Assembly (NCBI GenBank): GCA_900542085.1
Contig: UQMK01000017.1
Location: forward strand, 1 to 45,347
Length of the DNA stretch: 45,347 nucleotides
Source: an uncultured Collinsella sp.
GTDB taxonomy: Bacteria > Actinomycetota > Coriobacteriia > Coriobacteriales > Coriobacteriaceae
Direction: 5' to 3'
Shown here: one piece after another, positions 19,262 to 27,309 of the stretch
Layout: each line of letters starts with the position of its first letter
How positions within the stretch are numbered: the stretch's first letter is position 1
Position numbers and translations under genes: made by a program
Notes under the pieces: model-generated
The model's input: the letters and a program-made list of their open reading frames with translations, nothing else
What the model was told of the DNA's origin: nothing
The model's database searches: none

Positions 19262-20491
19262 CTACACGCGCGTCGCATCCTTGGGGCTCATGGTCATGCT
19301 CTGGAAGCGGTTCTCCATGTAGTCGTTATCGAAATACTTGCCGTAGAACTGCGCGACGGGAATATCCGGCTCCGTGCCGTTGACGCGCTGGTACCAGTAG
19401 TCGAGCGACTGCAGCGTCATGACGCCGTCGACCAGCATAATGACGGTAAAAATGACGGTGGCCGAGTAGCGGCTCTTCCAGGGTATCTTGTTGATGAGCT
19501 TAAGCAGCCTCGGCAGCAGCAGCTTGATCCAGATGAGGCCGCCCAGGCCCCACAGGCAGGCAAAGCCCGTGCAGGTGCGTCCGCCCGTGAGGACCACGAG
19601 CGGATCGGGCAAACCGAACAGCGTTATGTGCGAGTAACTCCACGAGACCACGCCAAACGCGGTCTGCATAAACCAGCCCACGAACACCTCAAAGCTCGCG
19701 CCGAGCACAGCGCTCACCAGGAAAATGATGATGGGGTTCTTTTTATAGAAGCGGTTGAGCACCATGGTCATGAGCACGGCGCCAAATCCGTAGATGGGGC
19801 TGAAAGGGCCAAACAGCATGCCGGCGCGGTCCTGGTAGACGCCCGGTTCGTTGACCGTCATGTGCCAGATGTCCTCCAAGATAAGTCCCAGTACGCAGCA
19901 GACGAAGAATACCCAGAACAGGTTGAAGTAGTTGAGCTTGATGTAGCCTTCGCCGGTCTCATCGCGGCCGAGCATGCCCTCGGCGGCGGCATCGCGGTCG
20001 AGCATCTCCTGCAGGCGGCGCTGCAGCTCGCGCTCCTGACGAAGCGTGGGGTCGACGGTGGCCGAAAGCGCGATGAGGATGCCGAGCTGAATAGCGGGAC
20101 GCAGCAAGAAGGGCCCGATACCCTGGAGCATCACGTCGACCAAAAGCTCGACGACGGTAAACGCGATAAGGATATAGGACAGACGGGCGGCATTGCGGCG
20201 CTGGTTCTTGATAAGGTCCAGGCCAAAGATGATTAGGATGACGGCACTTGCCGCCGAGAGCATGATGCCGGCGACGATAAGGCCGACCGCGATGAGCATG
20301 TTGTCGCCGAGCTTGTCGGCGGCGTTTCCGTTGATGAGCGCGGTGATGACCTGCCACATAAAGGTGCCGACCGACGGGAGCGTGCCCACGCCGGACAGGA
20401 TGCACAGGACGGCGTACACCTTAATGATAAGGGGAATCTTTTTGACCTCCGTGGCGCTGGGGACGCTGGGGTCGAGTTCGTTTCGATCCAT
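19262..20491 (-). CDS. CmpB-type putative ABC transporter membrane protein
   Basis: A 409-residue polytopic membrane protein. Its C-terminal ~200 residues match the family named putative ABC transporter type IV (ABC_trans_CmpB): FFVCCVLGLILEDIWH, RAGMLFGPFSPIYGFGAVLMTMVLNRF, SAVLGASFEVFVGWFMQ and WSYSHITLFG. The N-terminal half adds about four more helices (VYAVLCILSGVGTL, MLIAVGLIVAGIMLSAASAVILIIFGL, and others), with a charged Arg/Glu stretch (PTLRQERELQRRLQEML) between the halves. No ATPase gene is adjacent and the biochemical role of this family is not established. It is transcribed away from purF with its own 285-nt shared upstream region; GAAAGG precedes the ATG. Confidence 0.8.
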   Translation of the reverse strand: MDRNELDPSVPSATEVKKIPLIIKVYAVLCILSGVGTLPSVGTFMWQVITALINGNAADKLGDNMLIAVGLIVAGIMLSAASAVILIIFGLDLIKNQRRNAARLSYILIAFTVVELLVDVMLQGIGPFLLRPAIQLGILIALSATVDPTLRQERELQRRLQEMLDRDAAAEGMLGRDETGEGYIKLNYFNLFWVFFVCCVLGLILEDIWHMTVNEPGVYQDRAGMLFGPFSPIYGFGAVLMTMVLNRFYKKNPIIIFLVSAVLGASFEVFVGWFMQTAFGVVSWSYSHITLFGLPDPLVVLTGGRTCTGFACLWGLGGLIWIKLLLPRLLKLINKIPWKSRYSATVIFTVIMLVDGVMTLQSLDYWYQRVNGTEPDIPVAQFYGKYFDNDYMENRFQSMTMSPKDATRV

Positions 20492-20729
20492 ACAGAACCT
20501 TTCTCGCTTTGTTGTAGGTTATAAGGATACGCCGCCGACCTGCCAAAAGACAGGACGAACGTCCCAATTGCAACTTTGTAATCCCCAACGGCGGACGCGG
20601 CGGCCATCTGGGGGCGCGGGCACTTACACTGGACAGACCGATAAAATGTTTGGCAACAAAACTGATTATTAGCTCGGTGGGCTTTTAAAAAGCGCTGCTC
20701 ATGCGCTGGGGAGCACGTCGCGCCGTGCG

Positions 20730-20735
20730 TATAAT
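20730..20735 (+). promoter_or_regulatory. Candidate -10 box for purF
   Basis: TATAAT, a consensus -10 hexamer, lies 41 nt before the purF start codon. The -35 region is weak. The upstream bases 20492-20729 also serve the divergent membrane protein gene; no riboswitch or purine operator was recognised in them. Confidence 0.5.
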
Positions 20736-20776
20736 AAGGCGGGTAACGCCAAAATACGAGGCTCTGAGGGGATGCC

Positions 20777-22447
20777 ATGTCTCAAGAAACCATCCGCGCG
20801 GCCGAGCGTGCCGCGGGACAGGTGAACGCCATGTCGACGTATGATCCGGACTCCGACCAGCTGCATGAGGAATGCGGCGTTTTTGGTGTTTGGGCGCCCG
20901 ATCGCGACGTGGCTCGACTGACGTACTTTGGCCTGCGTGCACTGCAGCACCGTGGCCAAGAATCGGCGGGAATCGCCGTGGGTGACGGCGGTACGGTTAT
21001 GGTCCGCAAGGATCTGGGCCTGCTCGACCGCGTGTTCTCCAATGCCGACCTGTCGACGCTCTCCGGTCAGCTGGCCGTGGGTCATGTGCGCTACGGCACC
21101 GCCGGTGCCAAGAGCTGGGAAGCCTCTCAGCCGCACCTCTCTACCATCAATAGCGTCATTATCGCGCTCGCGCACAACGGTACCCTCGTCAACACCGACG
21201 AGCTGCGCCGTCAGCTGATCGAGCTGGGCGTGCCGTTCCTCTCCAATTCGGATTCCGAGGTCGCGACCAAGCTTATCGGCTACTTTACCCAGCGTACGGG
21301 CCACCTGCGCGAGGGTATTCGCAAGACCATGGAGCTCGTGCGCGGCGGCTACGCCATGACGCTCATCAACGAGCAGGCGCTCTACGCATTCCGCGATCCA
21401 CACGGCATTCGCCCGCTCGTGCTGGGCAAGCTGGTGGACGAGGGTCTGGACCAGGCCGATGCCGCAGCCGTTTCGCAGCTGCCGTCGCAGGACGGCGCCG
21501 CGACGGTCGACTCCGCCGTCCGTGTCACGCGCGCCGGCGGCTGGGTCGTTGCTTCCGAGACCTGCGCACTCGACATCGTGGGTGCCGAGTACGTCCGTGA
21601 CGTCCGTCCCGGCGAGATCTTGCGCATCAGCGCCGAGGGCCTGGTATCCGAGCAGGGCGTGCCTGCAGCCGAAGAGCCCGCCAACTGCATCTTTGAGCAG
21701 GTCTACTTCGCTCGCCCCGACTCCATCATGAACGGCAAGAGCGTCTACGCCTGCCGCTATGACATGGGTCGTCAGCTGGCACATGAGGAGCCCGTCGAGG
21801 CCGACCTGGTCATCGGCGTGCCCGACTCCGGCCTGCCGCCCGCGGAGGGCTATTCGCACGAGAGCGGCATTCCCTTTGGCGAGGGCCTCATCAAGAATCG
21901 CTATGTGGGCCGTACGTTTATCGAGCCTACGCAGGAGCTGCGTGCCATGGGCGTGCGTATGAAGCTCAACCCGCTGCGCGACAACATCGAAGGCAAGCGC
22001 CTGGTCGTCATCGACGACTCCATCGTCCGCGGCACCACCATGGTGCAGCTTGTCAAGATGCTGCGCAACGCCGGTGCCAAGGAGATTCACATTCGCATCA
22101 ACTCGCCCGAGGTCATCTGGCCGTGCTTCTACGGTATCGATACCGACGTGCAGTCGCAGCTTATCAGCGCCAACAAGACGGTCGACGAGATTTGCGAGTA
22201 TATCGGCGCCGATTCGCTGGCCTTCCTTTCGGTCGAGGGCCTGCTGAAGGTCATGCCCAAGGGCGGTTACTGCGATGCGTGCTTTACCGGACGTTACCCC
22301 GTGGCGATTCCCGAGAGCTTTGGCCGCGACAAGTTTATGGAGGGCTTTAAGCCCCGCAACCTGGACAAGCCGCTGCACTTTGACGACGACGCCGTGGTCG
22401 AGAAATACGACGACCGCAGCTGGGAAGAGGAGCACGGCGAGGCCTAA
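20777..22447 (+). CDS. purF: Amidophosphoribosyltransferase
   Basis: PurF makes phosphoribosylamine from PRPP and glutamine, the first committed purine step. It is an Ntn-type enzyme: Cys33 in EECGVFGV would become the N-terminal nucleophile after removal of a 32-residue propeptide, longer than usual. The PRPP loop is LVVIDDSIVRGTT. Cysteines matching the four [4Fe-4S] ligands of the Bacillus-type enzyme are present, in NCIFEQVYFARPDS, EVIWPCFYG and YCDACFTG, so an oxygen-sensitive cluster enzyme is expected. The 556 residues include ~28 extra ones around 215-250 (DQADAAAVSQLPSQDGAATVD). GAGGGG precedes the ATG by about 6 nt. purM follows after 157 nt, a gap that holds a palindromic element touching the purF stop codon. 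Confidence 0.96.
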   Translation: MSQETIRAAERAAGQVNAMSTYDPDSDQLHEECGVFGVWAPDRDVARLTYFGLRALQHRGQESAGIAVGDGGTVMVRKDLGLLDRVFSNADLSTLSGQLAVGHVRYGTAGAKSWEASQPHLSTINSVIIALAHNGTLVNTDELRRQLIELGVPFLSNSDSEVATKLIGYFTQRTGHLREGIRKTMELVRGGYAMTLINEQALYAFRDPHGIRPLVLGKLVDEGLDQADAAAVSQLPSQDGAATVDSAVRVTRAGGWVVASETCALDIVGAEYVRDVRPGEILRISAEGLVSEQGVPAAEEPANCIFEQVYFARPDSIMNGKSVYACRYDMGRQLAHEEPVEADLVIGVPDSGLPPAEGYSHESGIPFGEGLIKNRYVGRTFIEPTQELRAMGVRMKLNPLRDNIEGKRLVVIDDSIVRGTTMVQLVKMLRNAGAKEIHIRINSPEVIWPCFYGIDTDVQSQLISANKTVDEICEYIGADSLAFLSVEGLLKVMPKGGYCDACFTGRYPVAIPESFGRDKFMEGFKPRNLDKPLHFDDDAVVEKYDDRSWEEEHGEA

Positions 22448-22487
22448 AACCTGCCATGTGGGGACAGGTTTATTTTGGTAGGTTTTA
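22445..22487. repeat. GGGACAG-family palindrome starting in the purF stop codon
   Basis: TAAAACCTGCCA (22445-22456) pairs with TGGTAGGTTTTA (22476-22487), 12 bp with one G-T. The loop holds GGGGACAGG (22460-22468). The first three bases are the purF stop codon. The 28-nt right part (22460-22487) recurs with few changes at 44530-44560 and, inverted, at 44679-44706. Confidence 0.7.
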
Positions 22488-22604
22488 CCTGCTGTTTTGT
22501 TGATATGACGGCGCGTTCTGTTATGGCGCGCGCCGAAATGAACGCAACTATGAGCACCGTTTGGCGCCCGCGCGGAGCCACGGTAGTGGGAGAGGAAGGC
22601 TCAG

Positions 22605-23708
22605 ATGAGCGACAGCAAGCATGTGACGTATGAGGACGCCGGCGTCGATACCGCCGAGGGCGGCCGCGCCGTCGACGCTATTAAGCAGATGGTCAAGGAC
22701 ACCAACCGCCCCGAGGTTATCGGCGGCATCGGTGGCTTTGGTGGCCTGTTCTCGGCCGCCGCGCTCAAGGATATGGAAGACCCGATCCTGATCAGCGGCA
22801 CCGACGGCGTGGGTACCAAGCTCGTGCTCGCCCAGATTATGGACCGTCACGAGACGGTGGGCCAGGACCTGGTCGCCATGTGCGTCAACGACATTTTGGC
22901 TTCGGGCGCCGAGCCGCTGTTCTTCCTGGACTACGTCGCCATCGGTCACATTGAGGCCGAGCACATGGCAAAGATCATCAAGGGCGTGGCCGACGGCTGC
23001 AAGCTCGCGGGCTGCGCGCTCGTGGGCGGCGAGATGGCCGAGCACCCGGGCGTCATGGCCCCGGCCGACTATGACCTCGCTGGCTTTACCGTGGGCGTCG
23101 TCGATCGTCCCAAGATGCTCGACCCCGCGAACGTTCGCCCCGGCGATGTGATCCTGGGCCTGCCCTCCACCGGCGTGCACTCCAACGGATACTCACTCGT
23201 GCGCAAGGTTATCGGTGTCGACGGCATCAAGCCGGGCACGCCCGAGGCTGCCGCTAAGGCCGAGGAGCTGAGTCGTCCGCTCGAGGAGCTCGGCGGTGCT
23301 TCGCTGGCCGACGCCCTGCTGGCCCCCACGCGCATTTATGTGAAGCCGATTCTGGAGCTGCTCCGCGGTGGCGCCAACGTTCATGCCATTGCCCACATCA
23401 CCGGCGGCGGCATTACCGAGAACCTCAACCGCGCGCTCGCCGACGACGTCGATGCCGTGGTCACCCGCAACGGCGCCGAGATGGGCTGGGATGTTCCGCC
23501 CGTCATCACCTACGTGTCGCGTCAGGCCGAGCTCGCGCCCAACGAGGCATGCAAGACCTTCAACATGGGCGTCGGCCTGTGCCTGATCGTCGCCCCCGAG
23601 GACGAGGCTGCCGTGACCGAGGCTCTGGTCGCGCTGGGCGAGAAGCCGTTCCGCGTGGGCGAGTGCGTCGAGGGTTCCGGTAAGGTCGTGTACTCCGATG
23701 AGCGCTAA
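22605..23708 (+). CDS. purM: Phosphoribosylformylglycinamidine cyclo-ligase (AIR synthetase)
   Basis: PurM closes the imidazole ring, turning FGAM into AIR with ATP. The sequence shows the family landmarks: VTYEDAGVDTAEGGRAVDAIK, GGFGGLF, SGTDGVGTKLVLA, VGQDLVAMCVNDILASGAEPLFFLDY, GGEMAEHPG, LPSTGVHSNGYSLVRK and ITGGGITENLNRAL. Its 367 residues are slightly above the usual ~345. The ATG at 22605 has GAGAGGAAGG upstream. Its last 11 bases overlap the start of purN (the purN ATG lies inside ATGAGCGCTAA), so the two are translationally coupled. Confidence 0.97.
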   Translation: MSDSKHVTYEDAGVDTAEGGRAVDAIKQMVKDTNRPEVIGGIGGFGGLFSAAALKDMEDPILISGTDGVGTKLVLAQIMDRHETVGQDLVAMCVNDILASGAEPLFFLDYVAIGHIEAEHMAKIIKGVADGCKLAGCALVGGEMAEHPGVMAPADYDLAGFTVGVVDRPKMLDPANVRPGDVILGLPSTGVHSNGYSLVRKVIGVDGIKPGTPEAAAKAEELSRPLEELGGASLADALLAPTRIYVKPILELLRGGANVHAIAHITGGGITENLNRALADDVDAVVTRNGAEMGWDVPPVITYVSRQAELAPNEACKTFNMGVGLCLIVAPEDEAAVTEALVALGEKPFRVGECVEGSGKVVYSDER

Positions 23709-24399
23709 CGAGCAGATGGCTGCTGCCGAGGGCCTGGGCTTTATGCCCTACACCCGTCCGACCGGCACCGATACGGCCGAGCCGCTCAAGATCGGCGTGC
23801 TTATCAGCGGTTCTGGCACCAACCTGCAGGCGCTGATCGACCTGATCGCCGCTGGCAAGCTCAATGCTTCGATTGAGCTTGTGGTGTCGAGCCGTCCTTC
23901 GGCCAAGGGTTTGCAGCGTGCCGAGCGTGCGGGCATCCAGACACTCACGCTGTCCAAAGATGTCTATGCCGACCCCATCGCGGCTGACGAGATCATCGCG
24001 CATGAGCTGCTCGAACGCGGCTGCGAGTACGTGGTGATGGCCGGTTACATGCGCATGGTGCACACGCCGCTGCTGGCGGCGTTCCCCAACCGCGTGGTCA
24101 ACCTACACCCGGCGCTGCTGCCGAGCTTTACCGGTGCCCATGCGATCGACGATGCGTTTGCGCGCGGCGTCAAGGTGACCGGCGTGACCGTGCACTTTGC
24201 CAACGAGATCTACGACAACGGTCCCATCATCGCCCAGCGTGCGCTGGCTGTCGAGGAGGACTGGGACGTCGACACGCTCGAGGAGCACATCCACGCGATC
24301 GAACATGTGCTGTATCCCGAGGTCGTGCAAATGCTCGCCGACGGCCGCGTTCACGTGCTGGAGAGCGGCAAGGTCGCAATTGATGCGCCTCGCGGCTAG
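23698..24399 (+). CDS. purN: Phosphoribosylglycinamide formyltransferase
   Basis: PurN transfers a formyl group from 10-formyltetrahydrofolate to GAR. The core starts IGVLISGSGTNLQALIDL (phosphate loop). Catalytic residues are visible in VNLHPALLPSFTGAHAIDDAF (Asn and His) and in VHFANEIYDNGPII (Asp). About 30 residues precede the core (SANEQMAAAEGLGFMPYTRPTGTDTAEPL), so the start could be internal, but the ATG at 23698 overlapping the purM stop is the usual coupled arrangement. Total 233 residues, against roughly 200 for the family. Confidence 0.95.
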   Translation: MSANEQMAAAEGLGFMPYTRPTGTDTAEPLKIGVLISGSGTNLQALIDLIAAGKLNASIELVVSSRPSAKGLQRAERAGIQTLTLSKDVYADPIAADEIIAHELLERGCEYVVMAGYMRMVHTPLLAAFPNRVVNLHPALLPSFTGAHAIDDAFARGVKVTGVTVHFANEIYDNGPIIAQRALAVEEDWDVDTLEEHIHAIEHVLYPEVVQMLADGRVHVLESGKVAIDAPRG

Positions 24400-24429
24400 T
24401 GGCGCACAGTACAATTTAGCCGAGTAGTC

Positions 24430-24475
24430 AGGGTGGTCATTGGCGCCAAGGCGCAAGTGGCCACCCTTTGTTTTT
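24430..24475 (+). terminator. Terminator of purMN
   Basis: AGGGTGG (24430-24436) pairs with CCACCCT (24461-24467), with further imperfect pairing inside, followed by TTGTTTTT. It begins 30 nt after the purN stop. Confidence 0.8.
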
Positions 24476-24481
24476 GGCAGT

Positions 24482-24533
24482 CATTGGGGACGGTCTTTAA
24501 CGACTAGTCATTCAAGAACGTCGCAGGTGACTA
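24482..24533. repeat. GGGACAG-family element (degenerate)
   Basis: It holds ATTGGGGACGGTCTTTAA and a following TAGTCA/TGACTA pair (24505-24510 with 24528-24533). The first part is close to the element at 27169-27202. It lies directly in front of the EIIA gene. Confidence 0.5.
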
Positions 24534-24551
24534 GGTGAGAGAGGTGAGCGC

Positions 24552-25016
24552 ATGGCGGATAACGAAGCGCTGTTTACGCCTGAGCTGGTGTTTTTTGATT
24601 GGGAGTGCGCGACGCCGGATGAGGTGTTTGCGCGGCTCGAGGACGAGCTTGCACCTCGCGGTTACATTGCGCCCGGTTGGCTCGATGCCGTCCGCACGCG
24701 CGAGGATGCCTATCCCACGGGTCTCGCTATGCCGGCGGCAAACATCGCCATTCCGCATACCGATCCGGGATTTGTGGCCAAGCCCTATATCGCGGTGGTA
24801 AAGCCCGCTGCACCTGTGACGTTCAACGCGATGGCGGGCATGGGCGCCCCGGTGCCGGCGCAGATTGTCATCAATCTGGGCATTGCCGAGCCGGGCGGCC
24901 AGGTCGAGGCCCTGCAAGCGCTTATGAATATCTTTATGGATGCCGATGCCGCAGCCGATGTACTCGGCCAGACCACGTGCCAAGGCATGGTCGACGCCAT
25001 CCGCCGCCACTTTTAG
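24552..25016 (+). CDS. Orphan PTS EIIA component (fructose/mannitol-type superfamily)
   Basis: A 154-residue soluble phosphocarrier domain that takes a phosphate from HPr on a histidine and passes it to an EIIB. The active-site pattern is clear: NIAIPHTDPGFV with His69, preceded by REDAYPTGLAMP as in the PTS_EIIA_2 family; FNAMAGMGAPVPAQIVINLGIAEP follows. It looks most like galactitol/pentitol-type EIIA. No EIIB or EIIC gene is nearby, and palindromic elements fill both flanks, so it is a lone gene. It may act on a transporter encoded elsewhere or have a regulatory role (inference). Confidence 0.88.
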   Translation: MADNEALFTPELVFFDWECATPDEVFARLEDELAPRGYIAPGWLDAVRTREDAYPTGLAMPAANIAIPHTDPGFVAKPYIAVVKPAAPVTFNAMAGMGAPVPAQIVINLGIAEPGGQVEALQALMNIFMDADAAADVLGQTTCQGMVDAIRRHF

Positions 25017-25017
25017 G

Positions 25018-25130
25018 GCCGGCACTTGGGGACTGTCCCTAACTGCCGGCAGAAAAGGAACGTCCCTAACTGCCAACTGCCAGACCTGTCCCCTTTGCAC
25101 CAAAATGGTGCAGATTAACCTGTCCCCCAT
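25018..25130. repeat. Cluster of four GGGACAG-family elements
   Basis: Four cores lie end to end: GGGGACTGTCCC inside a GCCGGCA/TGCCGGC stem (25018-25024 with 25044-25050), GGAACGTCCC near 25057, and CCTGTCCCC at 25085-25093 and CCTGTCCCCC at 25119-25128 in reverse orientation, around a TGCACCA/TGGTGCA hairpin (25096-25112). They fill most of the gap between the EIIA and foldase genes. Confidence 0.65.
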
Positions 25131-25203
25131 GCGCCAGGTGTGCCGCGGGGGCTGCGTTGTGACACAATGGCGTTTGTTCGATTCGTGATGCGAAAGGCCA
25201 AAC

Positions 25204-26427
25204 ATGGCAAATAAGAAAAAGAACCTCGAGGCCGCGCCGACGCCCGAGCAACAGGCTCGCACTGCCTCCAGCTCTCGCAAGAAGCAGCGCAAGACCTATG
25301 TGTCCAAGACCGTCAAGATTGTCCTGGTGGTCATCGGCGTGCTGGCGATGCTGCTCTCCGTCTCGGCCATGGCGTGCTCCGGCCTGATGTCGCAGACCGA
25401 GGACACTAGTACAGGCTACAAACTCACCGGCGGTGTGGCTGCCACTATCAACGGCACCAACCTCACCGAGGACACCGTGACCAAGCAGATCATGAGCATG
25501 CGCACGTCCTACGGCTACACCAAGGACAAGGACTGGGCACAGTACCTGGTCGACAACGACCTCACGCCCAAGAAGTACCGCAAGCAGCTCATCGACTCCT
25601 ACGCGCAGCAGATCCTGCTTCAGCAAGCGCAGAAGGAGAATGGCGTGACGGTGTCGGACGAGGAGGTCGAGAAGGCTTGGAAGGACGCGTGCAAGAGCGC
25701 AGGCGGCGCCAAGACTTTTAAGAAGACTCTCAAGACCTACGGCTACACCGAGGACACCTACAAGGATTCGCTCAAGGAGAGCCTGGCGCAGCAGAAGCTC
25801 AAGGATGCCGTGGCACCCACCAGCAAGCCCAAGGACAGCGAGATTGTCGATTACATCAATGAGAACCTGTCCAACTACAACGATGCCCGTCGTTCGTCGA
25901 ATATCCTGATCAAGGTCGATTCCGACGCTTCCGACGAGGACAAGGCTGCCGCCAAGGCCAAGGCGCAGGAGTGCCTGGATAAGATCAACTCCGGCGAGCT
26001 GAGCTTTGAGGATGCCGTGGAGCAGTACTCCGACGATACCGGCTCCAAGGATAAGAAGGGCGATGTAGGCTGGGACAAGCTCACCACCTTCGTCGACAGC
26101 TATCAGGCGGCACTCGAGGGACTCAATAAGGGCGATGTGAGCGGTGTCGTCGAGTCGACCTATGGCTATCACATCATCAAGTGCACCGACTACTTCCATG
26201 TCGATAATCAGGTCGATGACATTAAGCAGGTGCCCAAGGACATCAAGAAGTACGTCTCCAACGTGGTGAAGACGCAGGCGGCAAGCACCGCGTACAGCGA
26301 GTGGCTGGAGCAGTACAAGAAGGACGCCGACATCACCGTTAACCCCATGCCCAAGGACGTGCCGTACAACGTCAGCCTGAAGGGCGTCACCAAGAGTTCG
26401 ACCGACGATTCGTCGACGACTGAGTAA
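25204..26427 (+). CDS. PpiC-type peptidyl-prolyl isomerase (SurA/PrsA-like foldase)
   Basis: An exported foldase predicted to assist folding of secreted proteins outside the membrane. A Lys/Arg-rich N-terminus (about 1-35) is followed by a hydrophobic segment (VKIVLVVIGVLAMLLSVSAMACSG). Its AMAC could be a lipobox, giving a lipoprotein, but a plain membrane anchor is also possible. A SurA_N-like helical region follows (~75-210), with Lys/Asp/Thr-rich composition. The parvulin domain spans ~225-330 (SSNILIKVDSD..., ELSFEDAVEQYSDD, KGDVGW, SGVVESTYGYHIIKC). A Ser/Thr/Asp tail ends it. At 407 residues it is somewhat longer than PrsA. The surface proteins in this window are plausible clients, but that is inference. 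Confidence 0.9.
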   Translation: MANKKKNLEAAPTPEQQARTASSSRKKQRKTYVSKTVKIVLVVIGVLAMLLSVSAMACSGLMSQTEDTSTGYKLTGGVAATINGTNLTEDTVTKQIMSMRTSYGYTKDKDWAQYLVDNDLTPKKYRKQLIDSYAQQILLQQAQKENGVTVSDEEVEKAWKDACKSAGGAKTFKKTLKTYGYTEDTYKDSLKESLAQQKLKDAVAPTSKPKDSEIVDYINENLSNYNDARRSSNILIKVDSDASDEDKAAAKAKAQECLDKINSGELSFEDAVEQYSDDTGSKDKKGDVGWDKLTTFVDSYQAALEGLNKGDVSGVVESTYGYHIIKCTDYFHVDNQVDDIKQVPKDIKKYVSNVVKTQAASTAYSEWLEQYKKDADITVNPMPKDVPYNVSLKGVTKSSTDDSSTTE

Positions 26428-26481
26428 TCATGGGGCGGCGCTCGTGCGAGTGCCGCCCGCACTATTGAGGAGGATTTGCAG

Positions 26482-26925
26482 ATGACCAACGAAGAACTGC
26501 AGAAGGAAATGATCGCGGCCATGAAGGCCAAGGACAAGGTTCGCCTGTCTATCATTCGCCAGGTTAAGGCCGAGGTGAAGAACATCGAGGTCAACGAGCG
26601 TCGTGATGTGACCGAGGAAGATGTCAACAGCATGATCAAGCGTCTGATTAAGCAGACGAGCGAGACGCTGGAGATGTCCATTAAGGCCGGTACCGATCAG
26701 GAGCGTACCGACAACCTGACCGAGCAGGTCAAGATTCTGGAGAGCCTGCTGCCCGCGCAGGTTTCGGGCGAGGAGCTCGAGGCTCTGATCGAGCAGGTCA
26801 TCGCCGAGCTGGGTGCGACCTCTAAGAAGCAGATGGGCCAGGTCATGGGCGCTCTGGGTAAGGCCACCGGCGGCAACTTCGATAAGCCGGCAGCGGCAAA
26901 GATCGTCGGAGCCAAACTCGCGTAA
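26482..26925 (+). CDS. yqeY: GatB/YqeY-domain protein
   Basis: A 147-residue, all-helical soluble protein of the YqeY family, related to the tail domain of GatB, which binds tRNA in the amidotransferase. Family features: LQKEMIAAMKAKDKVRLSIIRQVKAEVKNIEVN at the start, then IEQVIAELGATSKKQMGQVMGALGKATGGNFDKPAAAKIVGAKL at the end. GAGGAGG at 26467-26473 lies 8 nt before the ATG at 26482, which decides the start over the upstream TTG. The precise function of free-standing YqeY is not well established. It lies 54 nt after the foldase gene on the same strand. Confidence 0.92.
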   Translation: MTNEELQKEMIAAMKAKDKVRLSIIRQVKAEVKNIEVNERRDVTEEDVNSMIKRLIKQTSETLEMSIKAGTDQERTDNLTEQVKILESLLPAQVSGEELEALIEQVIAELGATSKKQMGQVMGALGKATGGNFDKPAAAKIVGAKLA

Positions 26926-26928
26926 TTT

Positions 26929-26956
26929 GTTACGCGGTTTTACCAAACCGCGTAAC
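26929..26956 (+). terminator. Hairpin directly after yqeY
   Basis: A perfect 12-bp stem (GTTACGCGGTTT with AAACCGCGTAAC) with a 4-nt loop begins 3 nt past the stop codon. There is no T run, so it may terminate weakly or protect the mRNA end. Confidence 0.6.
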
Positions 26957-26970
26957 GGCTCGACGCTGCA

Positions 26971-27067
26971 AACCCGTACACGCGGCAATCTGACGTTCAA
27001 TTTCAAGGGCGCGACCATAAGGTCTGCGCCCTTTCATTTCACGTCACCTTGCTCGCGTGTACGGGTT
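26971..27067. repeat. 97-nt near-palindromic element
   Basis: Three paired blocks nest symmetrically: 26971-26984 with 27054-27067 (14 bp perfect), TGACGT 26991-26996 with ACGTCA 27041-27046, and AAGGGCGC 27005-27012 with GCGCCCTT 27026-27033. The unpaired stretches between blocks are of similar size on the two sides, so the whole forms one long stem with internal loops. It lies in the 384-nt gap between yqeY and the ABC operon. Confidence 0.75.
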
Positions 27068-27116
27068 TTCGCTGACTTATGCTCAACAAGGGCGGTTGTA
27101 TTATTTTCGGGCCTTG

Positions 27117-27149
27117 AGGGGCGTGGCCGTCATGGTCGCGCCCCTTTTT
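27117..27149 (+). terminator. Rho-independent terminator
   Basis: AGGGGCG (27117-27123) pairs with CGCCCCT (27139-27145) and a T5 run follows. It ends transcription from the yqeY side before the ABC operon. Confidence 0.75.
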
Positions 27150-27168
27150 GGTGGGTGCCAAGGGGTGC

Positions 27169-27202
27169 TCATTGGGGACAGACTTAAATGAGTACCCAAT
27201 GA
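27169..27202. repeat. GGGACAG-family palindrome
   Basis: TCATTGGG (27169-27176) pairs with CCCAATGA (27195-27202), enclosing the rest of a GGGGACAGAC core. It is followed by CTAGG, as is the related copy at 24482-24533. Confidence 0.65.
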
Positions 27203-27268
27203 CTAGGTGGAAGGTTGCGGGTTCTTTACGGGGATGTAGCGTGGGCTGCGGAAACGTGGTTCTTTCCG

Positions 27269-27274
27269 TACAAT
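27269..27274 (+). promoter_or_regulatory. Candidate -10 box of the amino-acid ABC operon
   Basis: TACAAT lies 35 nt before the start codon of the ATPase gene. The sequence 17 nt upstream is a poor -35 match. Confidence 0.4.
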
Positions 27275-27309
27275 AGTTCAACTCGTGTAAACGCAGGGAA
27301 GGGACATTC

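Noticed and set aside
19205..20236. 343-residue plus-strand open frame opposite the CmpB-type membrane protein
   Set aside because: The minus-strand gene has clear membrane helices and family motifs; the plus-strand frame is its shadow and begins in a terminator.
20492..20776. Purine riboswitch or other known riboswitch upstream of purF
   Set aside because: No conserved riboswitch core could be recognised; only a -10 box and weak repeats are visible.
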